Origin: Puccinia triticina
Lineage: Eukaryota; Basidiomycota; Pucciniomycetes; Pucciniales; Pucciniaceae
Direction of reading: 5' to 3'
Assembly (NCBI RefSeq): GCF_026914185.1
Contig: NC_070558.1
Location: 4,464,001-4,528,000, forward strand
DNA length: 64,000 nt
Shown: piece by piece, positions 58,236 through 64,000 of the stretch
Layout: each line of letters starts with the position of its first letter
Position numbering within the stretch: the stretch's first letter is position 1
Program-made: the position numbers and the translations under genes
Notes under the pieces: model-generated
Database searches by the model: none
What the model saw: only the letters and a program-made list of their open reading frames with translations
Told to the model about the DNA's origin: nothing

Positions 58236-60445
58236 ATGACCAGTACATACTGTCTGGGCCAATTCATGATTCCGATATCATCTACCCGGCATTTACGAGA
58301 CAGCACTCCCCAGGTGGGCTTTCTGCAGCGAGGTTGCTGGCGAGTGCACGTTTATCGAGCACCCCAGGAGCAGATAGGTGATCTCAGCAGTACTGCAAGT
58401 CAACACCTTGGTCCGTTACTAGGGCCCATATCGACTTGTTCAACTCCAGCTACCGGTCGCGAGATCCCTCCAAACGACCCCGATGTCATGAAGATCAAAG
58501 CTTTCGTAGTGACCCTTCCTGGCGACCAGCTCGAGCTCCGGGGTTGCGTTTTTAGTCGTCACGAGAATGTCAGCCTTGTGAAGAACGCTTTTGAAGCTGC
58601 ACACGTGGAGCTAACACCAATTTGGAACTATAACCCGAGCCTTTTCTTTGAAATTCCACACCTGACTTTTAACCATGTGGGGGATGATGGTATTGCACAG
58701 GAGGATTGGCTTGCTCCGGCTCTTCGCCAGTGTCGGACCAATCTAAAGCCCCACCAGCTGACTGCCCTCCGGTTCCTCAGAAACAACGAGTCCCCAAACA
58801 ACGACCCAGTGTTGGTTTGGAATCACCCCATTAACGCTTGGCTTTGCCCCTTGATACATCAGGCTGGGATCAACCCCACTTCGAACTTGATGGTGTCAAG
58901 GTGTCGAGGATCGATACTTGCCGACGATATGGGTTTGGGAAAGACATTGACCACCTTGGCTTATATTCTGGCGACTAATGATGCAGCGGTGGATTATTAC
59001 TGGGCCGACTGGACACACCGATCAGCCGCGACTCTGGTAATATGCCCCCTGGCAACTTTATCAAATTGGGAGGCCGAAATCCGGCTGCACTTTGAAGTTC
59101 TCGCTATCCCTTACCTAGTCTTTCATGGAAAATCGCGGAAGCGGTGCAGTAGAAAGAACCTACAGTCTGTCCTGGTGGTCTTGACGACCTACGAGATGAT
59201 TGCGGAGAGTGCAAATGGGTCACGTGCAGATCAACTAACCATTGAATCTCTTGATCTTTGCTGGTTCAGGATTGTCATGGATGAAGCGCAGTGAGTCAAT
59301 ACATTCCTCTGCTTCTCTTCTCAGTGCACAAAAACTGACAATTGGTTATTAGCCTGATGAGAAATCCTGATGCGAACCGAACCCGCAATATTCAGCAACT
59401 GCAGTCCGAGTTTGTACTATGCTTAACAGGCACGCCGGTCCAAAATTGCCTGACGGACCTGCAGAGTTTGATCACAACGTTGAGGATCGCGCCGTGGGAC
59501 GAGGATATGATTTGGAAGAGATTTTTAATCCCGCGAATCAATGTGGGGGCGCAGGAAGCAATCAGGAGTCTCACTTTTCTAATGCAAACAGTCTGCTTGA
59601 GACGAACGAAAGATGCTATTTTAAACCTTCCTGACAAGGTCGAACATGGGGTCATTGTCAGGAACAGTCTGGAATGGGAAAAAGTCTCGAGGGAGTTGCA
59701 CCAAAGTTTTGTCGCAGCTTTTGGCAGGTTGCGGTCAGCTGGGCAACAATGGGACCATACCGAGTTTTTTCGACAGCTGACAATGCTAAGGCAGTTTTGC
59801 AACCATCCTCTGTTTGCCAGAAGCGAGCTGCTTGTTCAACCAACCTGGAGATGGGGGGATTCAGGCAAGATACCTCATCGGTAGTCTGAAGGAATTCTTC
59901 AGTGGGGCCCAAGGGATCAAAAGACCAAAGGCGGTGGTGTTCTCAAGTTTTGTCGGGTACTTGGAAATGTCAGCAGTGATGTTTGCCCCAAAACAAATAC
60001 TATTGTTATGCTGATAGCCTCTGACTGCAGCATTGGGCGCGCCCTGGAAGAGAATCGACTCGTTTCAACAAGGCTCACAGGCGATTTGACTGCAGGCAGG
60101 CGTGACGACAACCTCAGAAAATTTCGGGCTGATAATAATTGCAATGTCTTGTTAGCATCATTGCAAGCCGCGGGAGTGGGGATTGACTTGCGATGTGCTC
60201 AGAACGTGTATCTCATGGCAAGTCTCATTTCACACAGCGCAGAGAGCCAAGGCTCACACAGACTACTGATCTTGCACATCTTCTAGGAACCAAGTTGGAA
60301 CCCGGCAAGTGAAAATCAAGCCGTCGATAGACTTTACCGTTTGGGACAAAAGCATTCAGTGCACGTGTACAGATACTACATGCATGAGAGCTTGGAAACA
60401 AATATCTTTCAGGTGCAGAGGCGGAAATGGGAATTGGCCTTGTAA
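58236..60445 (+). pseudogene. SNF2-family ATPase (Rad5/HLTF-like), frame broken once
   Basis: Exons: to 59290, 59353-59968, 60031-60217 (GC donor) and 60287-60445. Helicase motifs are in order: ILADDMGLGKTLTTLAYIL (Walker A), TLVICPLATLSNW, LTTYEM, DEAH formed across the first splice, LTGTPVQNCLTDLQSL, RRTKDAILNLP, LRQFCNHPLF, VVFSSFVGYLE, LLASLQAAGVGIDLRCA and AVDRLYRLGQKHSVHVYRYY. No RING insertion is present. One frame break lies near 59870, between DSGKI and YLIGSLKEFF. Such proteins remodel DNA-protein complexes or act in DNA repair. The start is uncertain; coding-like sequence also exists in another frame from 58157. Either a pseudogene with a single lesion or a local sequence error. 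Confidence 0.78.
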
Positions 60446-60607
60446 GCAGATGTTTTCAGTGATCTATTCGTCGGGAGGGCGCTGATTGGTGTTAAGGCTG
60501 GCAGGTTAAGTGTACCAAATGGAGGAAATGAGCAGTATGAGTGTGCTCAGCTGCTTATGCAAGACATGATGAAATGACAATGTAAAACTCACTGAGGGGT
60601 TGTCCGT

Positions 60608-61714
60608 TCAGCGAGAGATAATCAAATTTGGCCACTCTGCAGCTTGTTTTTCGTCCAGGAGCGTTCTCTCAGAGCTGGTTAGTGTGGACAGGAATTGTGG
60701 ATTGTAACAGTTGACCGGTAGACTGCGAGGCACATTGTTGAAAGTGACATGCGAAATGGAATCAGAGCGTTTTCTGCGGAGCTCCAAGATGTAGCCTTGC
60801 GCAAAGAGGCGGCCTTTAGTGTTGATTTTCTTCTGTGCATAAATTGCATCCACTTGTTGAGCAAAGCGGTTGAATTCGTCTGACCTCCAATGCAACGGGA
60901 TCTTGACTAGAGATGGCGCATGTGTGGTTTCGGTGTCGGACGTAGCTTTGATATTGTCAAATAAGGACTTGAGAGCAGAATTGATTGGAAGCTTGGAGAG
61001 GGTTTCCTGGCGATGTTGGTGGATCTGTGGTGGTGGGATGTTGTATGATTAGTATGTGGAGCATGGATGTGGCTGAGGATCTGGTTTGCTGACCTGCATT
61101 CGGATCTTTGACTTGGATTCAGACTTAGCCTTCTGGGATTTTCTGTCGGCCGAGAATCGACCCAACCTGAGTCCTTCTTGCCTGCCAATGAACCAACGGT
61201 GGAGTAGCGCAACAAGAAGTGATTTGTTACCAGCTTCTGCCGGGTCAATGTAGAATTGAGTAAACGCTCCTGCCTTGTACGCATGTGACCAGTGTTTCAC
61301 TACAAAAGAAGCAAAGAGTTGATTCCAGTGCGCGTCCCACGGATGATCCCACGGAAAGGTCTTCCCGGGGAAGTGACAGCCGGAAAGGTCTTGCAGAAAC
61401 AGTACTCTGAATGCAGGGTTGACCGTCTGAGATTTGACTAGCAGGGCTGCCTCCGGAATGGGATCGATTGTGTGCATGAGGATGGAGTCCGGGAGGTTGG
61501 AGCCGACATGAAAGTTGTGTGCCGGGGGACGCATCTGCCACTCGTTTGAAGGAGGATTTTTCTTGGACGGGACCAAATTAAGCAGAGTTCTGATGAAGCT
61601 TGACATGCTGCGAGAGCAGGGTGAGTTCGAAGTTGGAAGCATGGTTGAATACATTGCGTTGACTTTTGCAACCGGGCGTGGCGGTGGGCCCTCGCAAAAA
61701 CAGGCCTTAGACAT
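60608..61714 (-). CDS. Hypothetical protein, two exons
   Basis: Exons 61714-61094 and 61024-60608 (intron 69 bp, GT-AG, phase 0) give 345 residues. Notable stretches are NEWQMRPPAHNFHVGSNLP, HWNQLFASFVVKHWSHAYKA, GAFTQFYIDPAEAGNKSLL and IPLHWRSDEFNRFAQQVDAI. No signal peptide, membrane segment or known domain seen. The frame is intact and the phases fit, so it is likely a real gene. It converges on the SNF2 gene, with 162 bp between the stops. I do not recognise the family. Confidence 0.65.
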
Positions 61715-61910
61715 GAGGATGGTGGAGATGGAATCAGATTCCAGGGGCAGCTTGTACCGAATGTGGGCAAAAGTCTGCTAGCTTAAGTATTGCTCAACTC
61801 CAAAATGAGGGTCGAGTCTTACAAAGGGGTGGGCTTGCCCGCGTGCGCTCAAAGGGGGATGTGTGACAAAGGGCACTGTCCTACAAGTGTTTGGTTCGAA
61901 AACCTATCCA

Positions 61911-62123
61911 TGTCCACCCTATCGTTTGGCCGAACGGTAGGGTGGACAATGGGTCAGACTCAAATGCTGGTGAAGCTGTGACAGGTGTGATTAAATGTGC
62001 CGTGGAGCACGGCGATTAAACGGCTTTCACGCGCCAGCGAGGCACACCGCTGGGGTGCCAGACTCCAGTCCTGCGCGGAGAGGTTTGTCCACCCTACCGT
62101 TCGCCCGAACGTTAAGGTGGACA
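61911..62123. mobile_element. 213-bp repeat with hairpin ends
   Basis: Each end (61911-61948 and 62086-62123) is a 38-bp near-palindrome beginning TGTCCACCCTA and ending GGTGGACA with GTT/AAC near the centre. The two ends also match each other. It looks like a miniature element with hairpin termini; no target duplication beyond the palindrome itself can be separated. Confidence 0.6.
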
Positions 62124-62939
62124 TGCTTCCTGCTGGTCACTGAGGGTGGTCTTTTGAGTTTACTAAACTCCACATTTAGGGAAGTGAAAGCCACTGAATG
62201 ATGGTGAGGGCCGCCTCACTCCTCTGTGAAAGAACACAACGTGGCTGCCACTATTCTTTCAGCAGCCCACGATTTTGTCAGCTAGCGGGTAAGGCTGGGA
62301 GGCCACCTCCGAATATCTTGGTGCCATTCCCAACTCCATGCAGTGTGTCCCTGACTGGCCGCGCCTTACATATCTGGTAGGGCAAGCCAGGCCCTACCAC
62401 CAGAGACGTTTATGACTCGCGCAGGTACAATAGCCGCAAGCATGACACATATGTACTTGATAGGGCAAGATGCATGCTGGTGCCTGTGAAACAGCCTTGC
62501 AAGCTCTGCCAGAGTGCTAAGTGACATTTGCCCCGCGTTCATATGAATTGACAAGCTGGCTCTTTCTCCCAAGGAGGGGATAGCTTGCCGATACAAGTAG
62601 GTCCAGGATTACCAGCAGGAGTGACTATACGATTTCACAAGCTTTCAGGATTGACCCACCAGAGACAGCTTGTGATCAGGATACCTGTATGGCGTCTTTG
62701 TGCCTGGCTCCACGCAACGGGATGGGTGCATAGATTGGTAAGCGATGTCAAACACATTGTGACAAGTGCTCTCTGACCTTTTTGCATGGAAGTGGCGAAG
62801 TCACAAACTTCCTTCTTTGGCCATCGCTTGTGTAGAACCCATACACGCCTCAAAGTTGATTGGACCTGGGAGCAGTGATTCAACAGAGTTATCAGAACCT
62901 CCATCTTCAGAGGGGCCAGGGAGGTGGGAAGGCTCTTAC

Positions 62940-63192
62940 CGAGTCCCTGACGGGTTCTGATAGCATTCCAAGTTGCGGTAACATTTGGAACAGCCCAGCG
63001 GGGGATCTTCCTGTCGAAGGCATCTGCCAGCAACTTGCCTTGAAACCGGTAGGCCAAATTCTGGTTGACGGTTTGATGATCTGCATCGCCCGGTGATTTG
63101 TCCACGGTCCGTTGCATTTCAGAGTCTACCACTTTCTGACTGTCTTGCAGCCATTTGAGTTGGGTGGGAGTGAAAGCGGAGTTGTCCTGCAT
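62940..63192 (-). CDS. Hypothetical first exon, partial gene
   Basis: The ATG at 63192-63190 opens a frame (MQDNSAFTPTQLKWLQDSQK ... AYRFQGKLLADAFDRKIP RWAVPNVTATWNAIRTRQG) of 84 codons ending at a good GTAAGA donor at 62939. A following exon-like piece (62770-62870) fits only in a shifted phase. It may be the N-terminal part of the 60608-61714 gene, now separated by the 61911-62123 repeat, or an independent decayed gene. Confidence 0.4.
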
Positions 63193-64000
63193 TTTGGGTG
63201 TGTGTGGGGGTGGGGATGTTTGTGGGATGATGGTCTTTACTAGCAGTTGAAGGAAACCTAGTGTGGGCAGGCTGCGAATGATGAGTTGGATAGATGAATG
63301 CTGCAACAGCCTGTGTCTGTCCACAGGAACTAAGATATTTCAACGAGAGCCAGGGGTCCTGCTTTATTCCGCCGGTGGCTTGTCTGCTGTGATGTTGATA
63401 GTCTCTTGTTGGAGCCAAGGAGGATTTAACAAGGGGCTTACTGTTGCAAGTTTGTGTACGCACTTCCTTGCTTTTCCAAGGAAGGATGGAATGCGCCTCC
63501 AATGTGCAGCACCAGTCACCCAGTGACACTATGTAACTGGCTTTTTTGGCAGACCTGCAAATCTCTCTATATATTTCTACTGTACCAACAGACTGGCGCT
63601 GTTTGAGGGGACAGATGTGACACAGATACAGCGCTGACATCAGGGTGCCACCAGAACACCATCAGCCATGGTTCTGTTTTCAGCGTCAAATTAAGTGGCT
63701 TGCCTGGCATGATCAGGTTGTGCCTCCTGCATGCAGAGAGGCCTTCAACGTGACGTGCAGTTCTAGTTGTCCTTGTTGGTGAAGGCGGCAGTTGACTCCC
63801 ATTTCTGATACTTGAACGTCACTTCCTCTAACAACAAACGCACAACACGAAATGGTCAACCGGCCTCTCCATGTCTGTCACTGTGTTTCGTATGGCTGCA
63901 ACACACAGCAACATGAAGAAGAGGGCAGAGGCGTCGTTGCTGGGAGAGTGTTGTCTAAGCGCGCTTTCCAAACGCATCAGAGAAAGACGGAGCTTGAAAG
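63193..64000. other. No gene seen
   Basis: Mixed sequence up to the window end; open frames overlap on both strands and show no domain. Confidence 0.35.

Noticed and set aside
58236..63192. SNF2 ATPase plus opposite-strand hypotheticals as a defence or mobile cassette
   Set aside because: No common boundaries, inverted repeats or target duplication enclose the genes, and SNF2-family genes are frequent in fungal genomes.

Overview
The window looks like nuclear DNA of a basidiomycete fungus, most likely a rust (Pucciniales). The reasons are intron-rich genes with introns of roughly 60-120 bp, two tRNA genes with short introns, a MOB1 and a GPI11/PIG-F gene with fungal exon structure, Plavaka-type (CACTA-like) DNA transposons, a chromodomain Ty3 retrotransposon, a two-ORF LINE, and several hypothetical paralogues of a kind I associate with rust genomes. 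The species cannot be fixed from sequence alone. Exon-intron models were built by hand by matching splice sites and codon phase.

Layout. 0-2 kb: C-terminal part of a decayed Plavaka-type transposase. 2-6.4 kb: no recognisable gene; four 254-bp tandem copies and a strong hairpin. 6.4-8.7 kb: non-autonomous element with GGGCCTGTAC ends and TTA target duplication (PIF/Harbinger-like) carrying a 1.3-kb foldback made of 43-bp palindromic repeats. 9.0-12.2 kb: foldback element with 8-bp target duplication and the iterated word GCACTCCA. 14.2-21.4 kb: sister foldback element with 9-bp target duplication and the word GCACGCCA, split by a 6.2-kb chromovirus on the minus strand, itself split by a solo LTR of another family. 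21.5-22.2 kb: tRNA-Gly and tRNA-Thr. 24.1-28.7 kb: an unknown six-exon gene and a secreted, GPI-anchor-like cupredoxin-fold protein. 29-33.6 kb: repeat debris and a MITE. 33.66-42.75 kb: a terminally complete 9.1-kb CACTA/Plavaka element with a transposase and two further proteins. 42.9-49.9 kb: gene island with a paralogous hypothetical family at both edges around the divergent pair GPI11-MOB1. 50.0-56.8 kb: Ty3 fragment split by a full-length LINE with 15-bp target duplication. 58.2-63.2 kb: broken SNF2 ATPase gene, two hypothetical genes on the opposite strand, and a small hairpin-ended repeat.

How it fits together. Most of the window is nested transposable elements. The insertion order can be read from target duplications: foldback element, then chromovirus, then solo LTR; and separately Ty3 fragment, then LINE. 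The host genes with a firm role are MOB1 (mitotic exit/Hippo-type kinase activator) and GPI11 (GPI-anchor ethanolamine-phosphate transfer), which share a 153-bp intergenic promoter, plus the two tRNAs. The most unusual theme is a set of elements in which one short private word is repeated in both orientations through the subterminal regions, with a different word for each element.
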